The position numbers and the translations under genes were made by a program. A stretch of 64,000 nucleotides of DNA from Citrobacter koseri ATCC BAA-895 (GTDB lineage: Bacteria; Pseudomonadota; Gammaproteobacteria; Enterobacterales; Enterobacteriaceae), in contig NC_009792.1 of the NCBI RefSeq assembly GCF_000018045.1, positions 1,302,001 through 1,366,000 of the forward strand, read 5' to 3'. Within the stretch, counting starts at the first letter, position 1. Each line of letters starts with the position of its first letter. A model generated the notes under the pieces. That model was not told the DNA's origin and ran no database searches. It worked only from the letters and a program-made list of their open reading frames with translations. This document shows positions 56,174-64,000 of this stretch, in pieces.

Positions 56174-56876
56174 GGTGCCAGCGCAGCAGAGTAGACATCG
56201 CCATCAGATACTTTTCGCTGGCCTCATCGGATGAGATCGGCGGGAACTCTGCGGTAATACAGTGCAGATTGAGGTCGGCGCACCAGCTTCCAAACGAACC
56301 GGGCGTTTCGTAACCTACGCTGGAGACCAGCGGCAGTTCGAATGCCCGGGCCAGCCATTCGCCTAACTCGCTATGTCTGGGATCTTCAATACAGGCTAGA
56401 GGATCGTGAAAGGAGACCACCCAGGCAGGATGCACCCGGTGTATCAGTTGACACAGCGCCTGGGTTTCGGGTTCAGACCCCGGATGTTCGCCGGTAAGCA
56501 GCACCACATCGCGCTCCTCGGCGCTGCTGTTCCAGCGATAAACCGTCTCACCCGCTTTCCAGTTCGCCGCCGGAAAATTACGGTTCAAATCGACGCCATT
56601 GGCATTGGCGCGCAGACCAAGCTGGCAACCGTCCGGGTTCACCGCCAGCACCACATGATGACGGCGGAGTGAAGGATTCAGCGTACGCAGCGCACACGAG
56701 AGCGTAACCACCGACGCGTTCTCATCGCCGTGCGTTCCGGCCAGAATCAGGCCGCTTTCGCGATCGGCAGCCGGAGCCGGAAACCAGATCAACGGCGCTC
56801 CCAGCAATGAACGCCCATAATGTTCGGTTCCTGGCGGAAATGCGCCGCGCTCGGCACGAGGACGGGTAACGGTCAT
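56148..56876 (-). CDS. mpaA: Murein tripeptide amidase A
   Basis: A 242-residue zinc carboxypeptidase-family enzyme that splits the gamma-D-Glu-mDAP bond of imported murein tripeptide. Zinc ligands are in GTHGDEN and VVSFHDPL; the substrate-binding NPDG...NGVDLNRNFP and terminal ITAEFPPI are present. It works with YcjG and MppA in murein recycling. Confidence 0.97.
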   Translation of the reverse strand: MTVTRPRAERGAFPPGTEHYGRSLLGAPLIWFPAPAADRESGLILAGTHGDENASVVTLSCALRTLNPSLRRHHVVLAVNPDGCQLGLRANANGVDLNRNFPAANWKAGETVYRWNSSAEERDVVLLTGEHPGSEPETQALCQLIHRVHPAWVVSFHDPLACIEDPRHSELGEWLARAFELPLVSSVGYETPGSFGSWCADLNLHCITAEFPPISSDEASEKYLMAMSTLLRWHPKDEVARS

Positions 56877-57104
56877 AAGTGTCTCTGAATGCTGTTGTTA
56901 TTACTCGCAGTGTTGTGCAAATTGTCCAGATAATCAAATCGTTTTCACGCGTTGCGCGCGCTATGCAATATCCTCTATCTGGCTTCCTGGAAGCGGATGC
57001 GTATATCGGGTTAATATCAACTTTCTGTAGGAAGACGTTTGCATTTCCTTCATGCGAAACAAATAATTACGCAGTCATCTAACTTCATCATTTAAGGGCA
57101 TCTT

Positions 57105-58724
57105 ATGAAGCACTCTGTTTCAGTTACCTGTTGTGCGCTGTTGATTAGCAGCGTCTCCCTGACACACGCTGCGGATGTTCCCGGCGGAACGGTACTGGCA
57201 GAGAAGCAAGAACTGGTCCGCCATATTAAAGATGAACCGGCGTCGTTAGATCCGGCAAAAGCAGTTGGGCTGCCGGAGATTCAGGTCATTCGCGATTTGT
57301 TTGAAGGTCTGGTGAATCAGAACGAGAAAGGGGAAATCATTCCTGGCGTCGCTACGCGCTGGAAGACCAATGATAACCGGATCTGGACGTTTACCCTGCG
57401 CAATAACGCAAAGTGGTCGGACGGCACTCCGGTGACCGCGCAGGATTTTGTCTACAGCTGGCAACGTCTGGTTGATCCGAAAACCCTGTCACCGTTTGCC
57501 TGGTTTGCCGCCCTTGCTGGCATTAATAACGCCCAGGCGATTATTGATGGTAAAGCGTCGCCGGATACGCTTGGGGTTAGCGCCGTGGACGCCCGCACGC
57601 TAAAAATACAGCTGGATAAACCGCTGCCGTGGTTTGTTAACCTGACTGCCAACTTTGCTTTTTACCCGGTACAGAAAGCCAATGTAGAAAGCGGTAAAGA
57701 CTGGACGAAGCCCGGAAACCTGATCGGCAATGGCGCCTATGTGTTGAATGATCGCGTGGTCAACGAAAAACTGGTGGTGGTGCCCAATACCCACTACTGG
57801 GACAATGCGAAGACGGTGCTGCAAAAAGTGACTTTCCTGCCAATTAATCAGGAGTCGTCAGCGACTAAACGTTATCTGGCTGGTGATATTGATATCACCG
57901 AATCTTTCCCGAAAAATCTGTATCAGAAGTTGCTGAAGGATATACCGGGGCAGGTTTACACACCGCCGCAGTTGGGCACCTATTATTATGCGTTTAACAC
58001 CCAAAAAGGCCCGACGGCGGATTCCCGCGTTCGTCTGGCGCTGAGCATGACGATTGATCGCCGCATCATGGCGGAAAAAGTATTAGGAACCGGGGAGAAA
58101 CCGGCCTGGCGCTTCACCCCGGACGTGACGGCAGGCTTTACTCCCGATCCTTCGCCATTTGAACAAATGAGCCAGGAAGAACTCAATGCTCAGGCGAAAA
58201 CGTTATTGCTTGCGGCTGGCTATGGCCCGCAGAAACCGCTCAAGTTGACGCTGTTATATAACACATCTGAAAATCATCAGAAAATCGCGATTGCGGTCGC
58301 CTCGATGTGGAAAAAGAATCTGGGCGTAGAGGTGAAGCTGCAAAACCAGGAATGGAAAACCTATATCGACAGCCGCAACACCGGTAATTTTGATGTTATC
58401 CGCGCCTCCTGGGTGGGGGACTACAATGAGCCGTCTACTTTCCTGTCATTGTTAACCTCGACCCATACGGGCAATATCTCGCGCTTCAATAACCCGGCCT
58501 ACGATAAAATCATGACGCAGGCGACAGTAGAAAATACGGCGAAGGCGCGCAATGCGGACTATAACGCGGCAGAGAAAATCCTGATGGAACAGGCGCCGAT
58601 TGCGCCGATTTACCAGTACACCAACGGACGTTTGATCAAACCGTGGCTGAAAGGTTATCCCATTAATAACCCGGAAGACGTGGCGTATAGCCGGACAATG
58701 TATATTGTGAAGCACGACAAATAA
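57105..58724 (+). CDS. mppA: Periplasmic murein tripeptide-binding protein MppA
   Basis: A 539-residue SBP_bac_5 protein with a signal peptide (VSVTCCALLISSVSLTHA). Motifs include WSDGTPVTAQDFVYSWQRLVDP and SRVRLALSMTIDRRIMAEKVLG. It delivers L-Ala-gamma-D-Glu-mDAP to the Opp permease. It is close in sequence to OppA, but its place next to mpaA and ycjG and its start fit MppA. Confidence 0.97.
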   Translation: MKHSVSVTCCALLISSVSLTHAADVPGGTVLAEKQELVRHIKDEPASLDPAKAVGLPEIQVIRDLFEGLVNQNEKGEIIPGVATRWKTNDNRIWTFTLRNNAKWSDGTPVTAQDFVYSWQRLVDPKTLSPFAWFAALAGINNAQAIIDGKASPDTLGVSAVDARTLKIQLDKPLPWFVNLTANFAFYPVQKANVESGKDWTKPGNLIGNGAYVLNDRVVNEKLVVVPNTHYWDNAKTVLQKVTFLPINQESSATKRYLAGDIDITESFPKNLYQKLLKDIPGQVYTPPQLGTYYYAFNTQKGPTADSRVRLALSMTIDRRIMAEKVLGTGEKPAWRFTPDVTAGFTPDPSPFEQMSQEELNAQAKTLLLAAGYGPQKPLKLTLLYNTSENHQKIAIAVASMWKKNLGVEVKLQNQEWKTYIDSRNTGNFDVIRASWVGDYNEPSTFLSLLTSTHTGNISRFNNPAYDKIMTQATVENTAKARNADYNAAEKILMEQAPIAPIYQYTNGRLIKPWLKGYPINNPEDVAYSRTMYIVKHDK

Positions 58725-58740
58725 TATGCGGCAGTGAGCG

Positions 58741-58769
58741 AAAAGACGCGGTATTCCGCGTCTTTTTTA
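58741..58769 (+). terminator. mppA terminator
   Basis: AAAAGACGCGG and CCGCGTCTTTT form a stem with a T-run and reach the last codon of the convergent ynaI gene. Confidence 0.93.
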
Positions 58770-59798
58770 ATTTGCGGATTGCGGTGACGCGGCGTTATCC
58801 AGATAAAGCGTCTGGCTTGGAAACGCAAAATCTGCGCCGTTCGCCTGAACAATGTCGATAATCTTCAGGTAAACATCCTGCTGAACCGCAAGCCAGGCTT
58901 CCCATTCGGTGGTTTTGCTAAAGCAATAGACCATGATATTCAGCGATGATTCGCCAAATTCATTGAAATAGACCAGCAGTGTCTGGTGCTGATCGATATC
59001 AGGGTGGTTTTGCAGCATCGTTCTGACCGCATCAACAATAACGCCTGTTTTACTGGCATCCTGATAACGTAACCCGATCACCGTTTTAATGCGTCGGTTG
59101 GTCATCCTGCCGGGATTCTCCACGCTAATGGCGGAGAAAATCGAATTCGGCACATATAAAGGGCGGTGGTCGAAGGTGTTAATTTTGGTCATTCGCCAGC
59201 CGATTTCAGTCACAGTGCCTTCAATATTTCTGTCCGGGGAACGAACCCAGTCGCCAATGCTAAAGGGGCGATCAAAATAGAGCATAATCCCCGAGAAAAA
59301 GTTGCTCAGAATGTCCTTACCCGCCATCCCAACAGCGATGCCGCCAATGCCGCCAAAAGTCAGCAACCCGGACAGACTCATGCCAAAGTGTTCGCCATAG
59401 AGTAAAACGATGGCGATAATAATGGTGATCTTAATAATGCGAGACAGGATCTTCGCACTGGTGACGTCTCTGCCTTTACCGATCTGTGATTTTTCAAAGC
59501 GGTTGATGAGTAAAAACAGTTTTATTGTCAGAATCAGCGCAATCAGAGATGTGCAGATAAAATCGACGGCATTTGGAGAGATGAATTTCAGATCGTAGTT
59601 TTCAATAACATTATTGGCGATACTGCCCAGCGTGCCGATGATAAGGGCATAAACGAAGAACTGCACGGCATGAAATATAAATCCTTTTCTTCTTTTCTCG
59701 CCACGACGAAACACAATACTCATCAGAAGTAAGGCGGCGCCACTGCCAAAAATTATTGCCAGATTAAACGCGTTTTTGAAAAAAAATTCTGCAATCAT
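58767..59798 (-). CDS. ynaI: MscS-family mechanosensitive channel YnaI
   Basis: A 343-residue channel with about five helices. The pore-lining helix and the MscS core lie in SGLLTFGGIGGIAVGMAGKDILSNFFSGIMLYFDRPFSIGDWV. The C-terminal cytoplasmic vestibule follows. It gives small-conductance protection against osmotic downshock in E. coli. Confidence 0.97.
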   Translation of the reverse strand: MIAEFFFKNAFNLAIIFGSGAALLLMSIVFRRGEKRRKGFIFHAVQFFVYALIIGTLGSIANNVIENYDLKFISPNAVDFICTSLIALILTIKLFLLINRFEKSQIGKGRDVTSAKILSRIIKITIIIAIVLLYGEHFGMSLSGLLTFGGIGGIAVGMAGKDILSNFFSGIMLYFDRPFSIGDWVRSPDRNIEGTVTEIGWRMTKINTFDHRPLYVPNSIFSAISVENPGRMTNRRIKTVIGLRYQDASKTGVIVDAVRTMLQNHPDIDQHQTLLVYFNEFGESSLNIMVYCFSKTTEWEAWLAVQQDVYLKIIDIVQANGADFAFPSQTLYLDNAASPQSAN

Positions 59799-60034
59799 TT
59801 TGGTCTGTCACTACCCCGTATGGTTGATATAACGCTAAAAGATTCTGAGGTGCAGATATTTTATCCGCTTCGAATGCGCTGGTCATTGATCAAAAAGAAT
59901 AAGACGTAGCGCATTTTCAGACAGGGACGCGCGATGTGAATATTATGTCACGACTTGTGTGGCAGACAACGGGGGATTGTCATGGTATTGTTACGCGCAA
60001 GTAACAGGGCTTTCATCTGCAAAAGGACGATACC

Positions 60035-60295
60035 ATGATCATGACAAAGCTGAAGACAGCAAAGGGGAAGAAATTTCTGTTGGGCCTGCTGGCGGTGTTT
60101 ATTATTGCGGCATCAGTGGTTACGCGGGCGACTATCGGCGGCGTGATCGAACAGTATGATATTCCGTTGTCCGAGTGGACAACCTCGATGTATTTCATCC
60201 AGTCATCAATGATTTGCGTCTACAGTCTGGTTTTCACTATTCTGCTGGCCATTCCGCTGGGGATCTATTTCCTCGGTGGTGAGGACAAACAGTAA
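60035..60295 (+). CDS. ynaJ: DUF2534 membrane protein YnaJ
   Basis: An 86-residue protein with two membrane helices (FLLGLLAVFIIAASVVTRATIGG and MICVYSLVFTILLAIPLGIYFLGG) matching E. coli YnaJ. Function is unknown. It is transcribed alone, divergent from ynaI and convergent with uspE. AAAGGACGATACC lies before the ATG. Confidence 0.95.
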   Translation: MIMTKLKTAKGKKFLLGLLAVFIIAASVVTRATIGGVIEQYDIPLSEWTTSMYFIQSSMICVYSLVFTILLAIPLGIYFLGGEDKQ

Positions 60296-60312
60296 CGTGA
60301 GTGAGCGGCTTC

Positions 60313-60339
60313 GCCGGGTAGGCATAAGCGCTACCCGGC
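60313..60339. terminator. Inverted repeat between ynaJ and uspE
   Basis: GCCGGGTAG and CTACCCGGC form a perfect 9-bp stem with a 9-base loop between the convergent genes. It resembles a REP unit and may end both transcripts. Confidence 0.7.
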
Positions 60340-60351
60340 ACGAAAATAGGC

Positions 60352-61302
60352 TTAATCGTCTTCTTCGTCGTCCAGTTCGACCGGTGTCTGATACTGATCG
60401 GGTTTAATGACAAGCAGATCGCAGCGCAAATGGTCGATAACCTGTTCCGCCGTATTGCCCAGGAAGGCCGCAGATATCCCGGTACGACCAACCGTACCCA
60501 GTACAACGATACCCGCCTGTAGGTGCTCGGCTAAATCCGGGATAACCTCTTCAGGCAACCCTTTTTCAACATGCGTCACTTTCTCATCAATGCTGAATTT
60601 CTGCCGTAGCGCCTTCATCGCCAGCAAATGCTGACCGCGAATCGCGTCGTTGTAAACGCTCGGATCAAATTCAGGCAGTTCGATTGCGATATTGATGGGC
60701 GTCACGGGGTAGGCGCCAACCAGATGGACTTCGGTGTGGTTCACCTGTTCTGCGAGTTGCAGCGTTTCTTTGACCAGCTTTTCATTCAACGCATTGTGAT
60801 AAGGTTCTTCGCTCGCCAGGTTCACGGCCACCAGCGCTTTACCGCCTTCAGGCCACGGTTGGTCCTTGACCATCCATACCGGGCTTGGGCATTTACGCAA
60901 CAAATGCCAGTCAGTCGGCGTAAAGATTACCGCTTCCAGGCGGTCATGCTGGTGCGCCATTTTGAGCACCAGATCGTGATCGTCGCTGATCACTTCCTGG
61001 ATAATGGCTTCAAAGGGACGGTTGTGCCAGACCACTTTTATCTCAACGGGAACACCTGCTTCGATGTAGTATTTCGCTTGTTCGCGTATCCAGGCTGTTC
61101 GCTGGCTGATGACGCCCTGACGCATCGCGGTACGCTCATCAGGCGAGAGCAGGGTAGTCATTTCATAAGAAAAATCATAGATCGGCAAAAAGGCTTTAAT
61201 TTTGCCACCAATCCGTTGATGCAAATAAACAGCGCGTCGTAATGCGGGTTGATCGTCCTGGTTTGGGTCGATGACCACCAGCATATTTTGATACATAGCC
61301 AT
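60352..61302 (-). CDS. uspE: Tandem universal stress protein E
   Basis: A 316-residue protein of two UspA domains (about 1-150 and 155-300). The second ends with the ATP-binding-like GTVGRTGISAAFLGNTAEQVIDHLRCDLLVIKP. It supports stress resistance, motility and adhesion in E. coli. The acidic tail is VELDDEEDD. I start at MAMYQNML; the ORF has eight extra codons without support. In E. coli uspE lies next to fnr. Confidence 0.97.
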   Translation of the reverse strand: MAMYQNMLVVIDPNQDDQPALRRAVYLHQRIGGKIKAFLPIYDFSYEMTTLLSPDERTAMRQGVISQRTAWIREQAKYYIEAGVPVEIKVVWHNRPFEAIIQEVISDDHDLVLKMAHQHDRLEAVIFTPTDWHLLRKCPSPVWMVKDQPWPEGGKALVAVNLASEEPYHNALNEKLVKETLQLAEQVNHTEVHLVGAYPVTPINIAIELPEFDPSVYNDAIRGQHLLAMKALRQKFSIDEKVTHVEKGLPEEVIPDLAEHLQAGIVVLGTVGRTGISAAFLGNTAEQVIDHLRCDLLVIKPDQYQTPVELDDEEDD

Positions 61303-61380
61303 ACAGGGTCTCCTTACAACTGTCACCGCAGTTTGTAATTAAAAGAGTAACCCATATATGTTGAATGAAACAGGGGGGAA

Positions 61381-61412
61381 CCTTCTGCCAGATCAATAAA
61401 TCAGGAAAATTT
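61381..61412. repeat. 32-bp imperfect direct repeat, copy A
   Basis: Identical at 29 of 32 positions to 62200-62231. It begins CCTTCTGCCAG and ends GGAAAATTT. Copies A and B flank the ydfZ segment between uspE and fnr. Confidence 0.9.
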
Positions 61413-61533
61413 GCTGTTCTATAGGGCAGTGTATTGAATGTAAACAATTTCTATCAGTAAAATCAGACTTCCGGGGCATACCTGGGGTAAATAGCGGCTT
61501 AGTAGAGTCTGTAATTAAATCTGTTTGATTCAT

Positions 61534-61555
61534 GAATGCCGCCATAGCGGCATTC
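61534..61555 (-). terminator. ydfZ terminator hairpin
   Basis: GAATGCCGC and GCGGCATTC form a perfect 9-bp stem with a 4-base loop seven bases after the ydfZ stop (minus strand). The T-run is weak. Confidence 0.7.
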
Positions 61556-61561
61556 TTATCG

Positions 61562-61765
61562 TTAGTGGGAACCAAGACGGATCAGTTCAACGGGTTCGAA
61601 CTGGCCTTCACAGCCTTCCACTTCGACGGTTTTGTTGCGGCGTAACTGGGCTGGAGTTAACCCGTTAGAATGTATGGCAACGATTTTACCCGTTCTGCCC
61701 GTCCCATTAATCATAACCCGACTGCCATTAGTAATAGGATTATGGTTACGATCATAAGTGATCAT
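61562..61765 (-). CDS. ydfZ: YdfZ, putative selenium-binding small protein
   Basis: A 67-residue protein matching E. coli YdfZ: MITYDRNHNPITNGSRVMIN at the start, VEGCEGQFEPVELIRLG at the end, with one Cys. E. coli YdfZ was reported to bind selenium and is strongly induced by FNR. AGGAGAAAG precedes the ATG. In E. coli the gene lies far from fnr, so its position here between uspE and fnr is unusual. Confidence 0.92.
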   Translation of the reverse strand: MITYDRNHNPITNGSRVMINGTGRTGKIVAIHSNGLTPAQLRRNKTVEVEGCEGQFEPVELIRLGSH

Positions 61766-61836
61766 GGTTCTTTCTCCTCTTAATATCTGGGTATCAAAAA
61801 ATCCGCTTAACAATCCGGGCCGCAGTCCAGAAGCGA

Positions 61837-61885
61837 ACGTAATATAAATACACCTTTGTCATAATCTTTTTTTGTTTTTGATCAA
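61837..61885 (-). promoter_or_regulatory. FNR-dependent promoter of ydfZ
   Basis: TTGTT-TTTG-ATCAA (61872-61885) matches the FNR box at 9 of 10 conserved positions. A TATATT-like -10 lies near 61843-61848 (minus strand), so the box would be centred about 41 bases before the start of transcription, the class II activator position. Confidence 0.8.
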
Positions 61886-61971
61886 GGTCACACTTTTTCT
61901 ATACCCACCAAACCGCTGTTTTCGGGGGGAGTTAAATCAATAATCATTGTAAATGACAAGGTGTTAGGGTT

Positions 61972-62008
61972 GCCGCAGTTGCGTCGTATGCAAGAACGCA
62001 ACTGCGGC
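61972..62008. repeat. 12-bp inverted repeat in the ydfZ-fnr gap
   Basis: GCCGCAGTTGCG and CGCAACTGCGGC are perfect reverse complements around a 13-base loop (61984-61996). No T-run follows on either strand. The surrounding 61886-62199 contains no convincing gene. Confidence 0.9.
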
Positions 62009-62199
62009 CAGCTGGCGATCGTTCGATAGTGCGAATATAGAACGGTTGCCAGCCGCTGCGGATTGTACTTTTCCGGCATGATGAATCAATGTGGTTAATC
62101 CGAAAACGGCCTGGCAGGGCGTAAACCATGCCAGTGGTGTCCAACTGGAGTGATGGCTACGTATTTGAGATTTCTTTAGCTTATTGACGTGGTGTGATT

Positions 62200-62248
62200 C
62201 CTTCTGTCAAACCAATAAATCAGGAAAATTTAATGATTTAACAGAAGG
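62200..62248 (-). terminator. fnr downstream inverted repeat and direct-repeat copy B
   Basis: CCTTCTGT (62200) and ACAGAAGG (62241-62248) pair around an AT-rich loop, 25 bases after the fnr stop. The first 32 bases are copy B of the direct repeat at 61381. Copy A keeps only the left arm. Confidence 0.65.
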
Positions 62249-62272
62249 ATAACTGACTTACTTGCGGAAAGA

Positions 62273-63025
62273 TTAAGCAACGTTGCGAGTATGACCAGCA
62301 AGCACTGCGAGCGCATCGCTGTTTTCGATGGTGATGTATTTACCTTTCACCGCCAGCATACCGCTTTTCTGGAAACGACCCAGCAGACGGCTGATCGTTT
62401 CGACCGTTAAGCCAAGGTAGTTACCGATATCGCCACGGGTCATCGTCAGGCGGAATTCACGCGGAGAGAAACCGCGCTGGGCAAAACGACGGGACAGATT
62501 GTAGATAAAGGCTGCCAGACGTTCTTCCGCATTTTTCTTCGACAGCAACAGGATCATATCCTGATCGCCTTTGATCTCGCCGCTCATCAGACGCATCATC
62601 TGTTGACGCAGGTTAGGCATCTTACCGGAGAGATCGTCCAGAGTCTCAAACGGGATTTCACATACCATTGAGGTTTCCAGCGCCTGGGCAAAGCTCGGGT
62701 GGTGCCCGCTGCCAATCGCGTCAAAGCCGACCAGGTCGCCCGCTAAATGAAAACCAGTGATTTGCTCGTCGCCCTGCTCGGTAATGGTGTAGCTTTTAAT
62801 CGTACCGGAGCGGATAGCATAGAGCGATTTCAGTTCATCACCTGCTTTAAACAGCGTTTGCCCTTTCTGAATAGGCTTTTTACGCTCGATGATATTATCA
62901 AGCTGATCAAGCTCATGTTCGTTAAGTGTGAACGGGATGCAAAGCTGGCTGATACTGCAATCCTGGCAATGGATAGCACAACCGCCAGACTGAATGCGCC
63001 GTATAATTCGCTTTTCCGGGATCAT
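62273..63025 (-). CDS. fnr: Anaerobic regulator FNR
   Basis: A 250-residue CRP/FNR-family regulator. The 4Fe-4S cysteines are in GGCAIHCQDCSISQLC (Cys20, 23, 29; Cys16 is not a ligand) with Cys122 in TSMVCEI. The recognition helix TVETISRLLGRF contains the Glu, Ser and Arg that read TTGAT. The start MIPEKRIIRRIQSGG is the family start; the ORF extends 26 codons further. It switches genes between oxygen and anaerobic respiration. Confidence 0.98.
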   Translation of the reverse strand: MIPEKRIIRRIQSGGCAIHCQDCSISQLCIPFTLNEHELDQLDNIIERKKPIQKGQTLFKAGDELKSLYAIRSGTIKSYTITEQGDEQITGFHLAGDLVGFDAIGSGHHPSFAQALETSMVCEIPFETLDDLSGKMPNLRQQMMRLMSGEIKGDQDMILLLSKKNAEERLAAFIYNLSRRFAQRGFSPREFRLTMTRGDIGNYLGLTVETISRLLGRFQKSGMLAVKGKYITIENSDALAVLAGHTRNVA

Positions 63026-63044
63026 AGGTCTGCTCAAGCCGTAA

Positions 63045-63058
63045 TTGATATTTGTCAA
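63045..63058 (-). promoter_or_regulatory. FNR box upstream of fnr
   Basis: TTGAT-ATTT-GTCAA matches the FNR consensus at 9 of 10 positions and lies 20-33 bases before the fnr start codon, fitting the known negative autoregulation. Confidence 0.85.
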
Positions 63059-63219
63059 TTTTAACATCTTTTTGGTGAGCACGTAAGCCTGAGCTACTCC
63101 CAATAGAGGATAATTCAGGCATAAGCAGGAGAAATATTTATATCCCTTTGAAAATCCATGCTTTATAAGTGGTTACTTTACATCAAAGTGTGACGGGTAA
63201 GGCACAAAATGCCTGGTTT

Positions 63220-63735
63220 CTACAACAGCAGATACCCTTCATGGCGTAATAACCACTCTTTTCTCTGTACGCCGCCAGCATATCCCGTCATTGTCCCGTT
63301 GCGTCCGATCACGCGATGGCAGGGCACAACGATACTGACCGGGTTAGATCCGTTAGCGGCGCCTACGGCGCGCGCGGCTCCCGGACGGCCTAATTTTTCG
63401 GCAAGTTGACCATAATGCATAACCTGACCGCAGGGGATAGTGCGCAGCGCCTGCCACACTTCCCGCTGAAAAGGCGTTCCCCCAGTGGCGGTCTCCAGCG
63501 TATCAATGATGCTGAGATTTCCCTCAAAATACGCGGTGAGCTTATCGCTCAGGCCACCCGGATTTTTGGCGGCGATGCGCTCGTATCCCTCTGAACGATA
63601 ATGTATGTCCAGTAGCTGTTCCATACGGTCGCTGTGTTGCTCCCATTCGACGGCGCGCAGGCGGAATTGCTCATCGCAAATCACCCATAACGGCCCCAGC
63701 GGGGTCGCGATATTGTCTTCAAGTAATCTCAGCAT
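63220..63735 (-). CDS. ogt: O6-alkylguanine-DNA alkyltransferase Ogt
   Basis: A 171-residue suicide repair protein that moves alkyl groups from O6-guanine and O4-thymine to its own cysteine. The active site is VVPCHRVIGRNG, and the DNA-binding helix is RPGAARAVGAANGSNP. It is constitutively expressed in E. coli and lies upstream of fnr on the same strand. Confidence 0.97.
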   Translation of the reverse strand: MLRLLEDNIATPLGPLWVICDEQFRLRAVEWEQHSDRMEQLLDIHYRSEGYERIAAKNPGGLSDKLTAYFEGNLSIIDTLETATGGTPFQREVWQALRTIPCGQVMHYGQLAEKLGRPGAARAVGAANGSNPVSIVVPCHRVIGRNGTMTGYAGGVQRKEWLLRHEGYLLL

Positions 63736-64000
63736 CCGTTATCTCTCATTGCAGGCGGGATAATTCCCGGACTTATCAGCAGTTCAACAAGATACCATGC
63801 GACCAATATCCGCAACCATACCCCTAAAAAGATAAGCGGGCATAATACGTTTAGCGTCACTGTTTGTTGAAAAAGCGAACAAATAAAGATGCTGAAAAAA
63901 TGAAGCACGGCAGGAGAATAAAAAACAGGGACTGTCGACATCCGCCAGCCCCTAAAATCTACACAGCAGTGCTTCCTTAACCTTTTCCCGGCCTGGTTTT
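63736..64000. other. Right edge, no gene supported
   Basis: About 265 bases upstream of ogt. It presumably holds the ogt promoter. A 70-codon hydrophobic ORF on the minus strand (63729-63941) lacks a ribosome site at a usable distance and was not accepted. Confidence 0.5.

Noticed and set aside
59959..60159. 66-codon plus-strand ORF overlapping ynaJ
   Set aside because: Out of frame with the clearly recognised ynaJ and without a ribosome site.
61888..62144. Two overlapping minus-strand ORFs of 63 and 66 codons between ydfZ and fnr
   Set aside because: They run through the perfect inverted repeat and the FNR promoter region, overlap each other in different frames and match nothing known to me.
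63729..63941. 70-codon hydrophobic minus-strand ORF overlapping the ogt start
   Set aside because: The only ribosome-site-like bases touch the ATG, hydrophobicity comes from T-rich sequence, and no relative is recalled at this place.

Overview
The window is an ordinary stretch of enterobacterial chromosome in the gene order of the Escherichia/Salmonella lineage: trpEDCBA, trpH, yciO, rluB, btuR, yciK, sohB, yciN, topA, cysB, acnA, ribA, pgpB, lapAB, pyrF, yciH, osmB, yciT, pdeR, rnb, yciW, fabI, sapABCDF, psp, ycjXF, tyrR, tpx, ycjG, mpaA, mppA, ynaI, ynaJ, uspE, fnr and ogt. Several blocks found in E. coli K-12 are absent: the puu cluster between sapA and pspF, pspE, and ycjM-W. Together with Salmonella-like REP sequences this points to Salmonella or a close relative such as Citrobacter. 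Species cannot be fixed from sequence reading alone.

Layout. 1-8.2 kb: the C-terminal part of a membrane GGDEF protein converges on the trp operon (minus strand), which has a complete leader peptide, attenuator and TrpR operator. 8.2-19 kb: trpH, yciO and rluB, then btuR-yciK, sohB, yciN, topA and cysB, with REP elements, followed by three very small genes (ymiA, yciX and ymiC) ahead of acnA. 19-34.5 kb: acnA, ribA, pgpB, lapAB, pyrF-yciH, osmB, yciT, yciZ, pdeR, rnb, yciW and fabI. 34.5-36.1 kb: an accessory-looking patch with a degenerate tRNA-like element, a tRNA-Thr(UGU), and a YjiK-like beta-propeller gene preceded by an overlapping 24-codon ORF. 36.1-41.3 kb: the sapABCDF peptide transporter. 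41.5-42.4 kb: an accessory two-gene unit encoding a leaderless CHAP-type cysteine hydrolase and an exported DUF3828-like protein, which looks like an orphan peptidoglycan-amidase effector and its periplasmic immunity protein. 42.5-49.6 kb: pspF, pspABCD, ycjXF and tyrR. 49.8-54.5 kb: a visibly AT-richer four-gene cassette (MFS transporter, DUF2264-like protein, KdgM-type porin, AraC regulator) that looks like a compact oligosaccharide uptake and breakdown system. 54.5-64 kb: tpx, the murein-peptide recycling genes ycjG, mpaA and mppA, then ynaI, ynaJ, uspE, a ydfZ gene lying between uspE and fnr inside an imperfect 32-bp direct repeat, fnr and ogt.

The core genes cover tryptophan synthesis, cobalamin adenosylation, DNA topology, cysteine regulation, envelope stress, LPS control, murein recycling and anaerobic regulation. 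The most promising material for something undescribed is the CHAP/DUF3828 pair, the tyrR-tpx sugar cassette and the tRNA-like element with its YjiK-like neighbour. No CRISPR array, rRNA operon, intact insertion sequence or prophage was seen.
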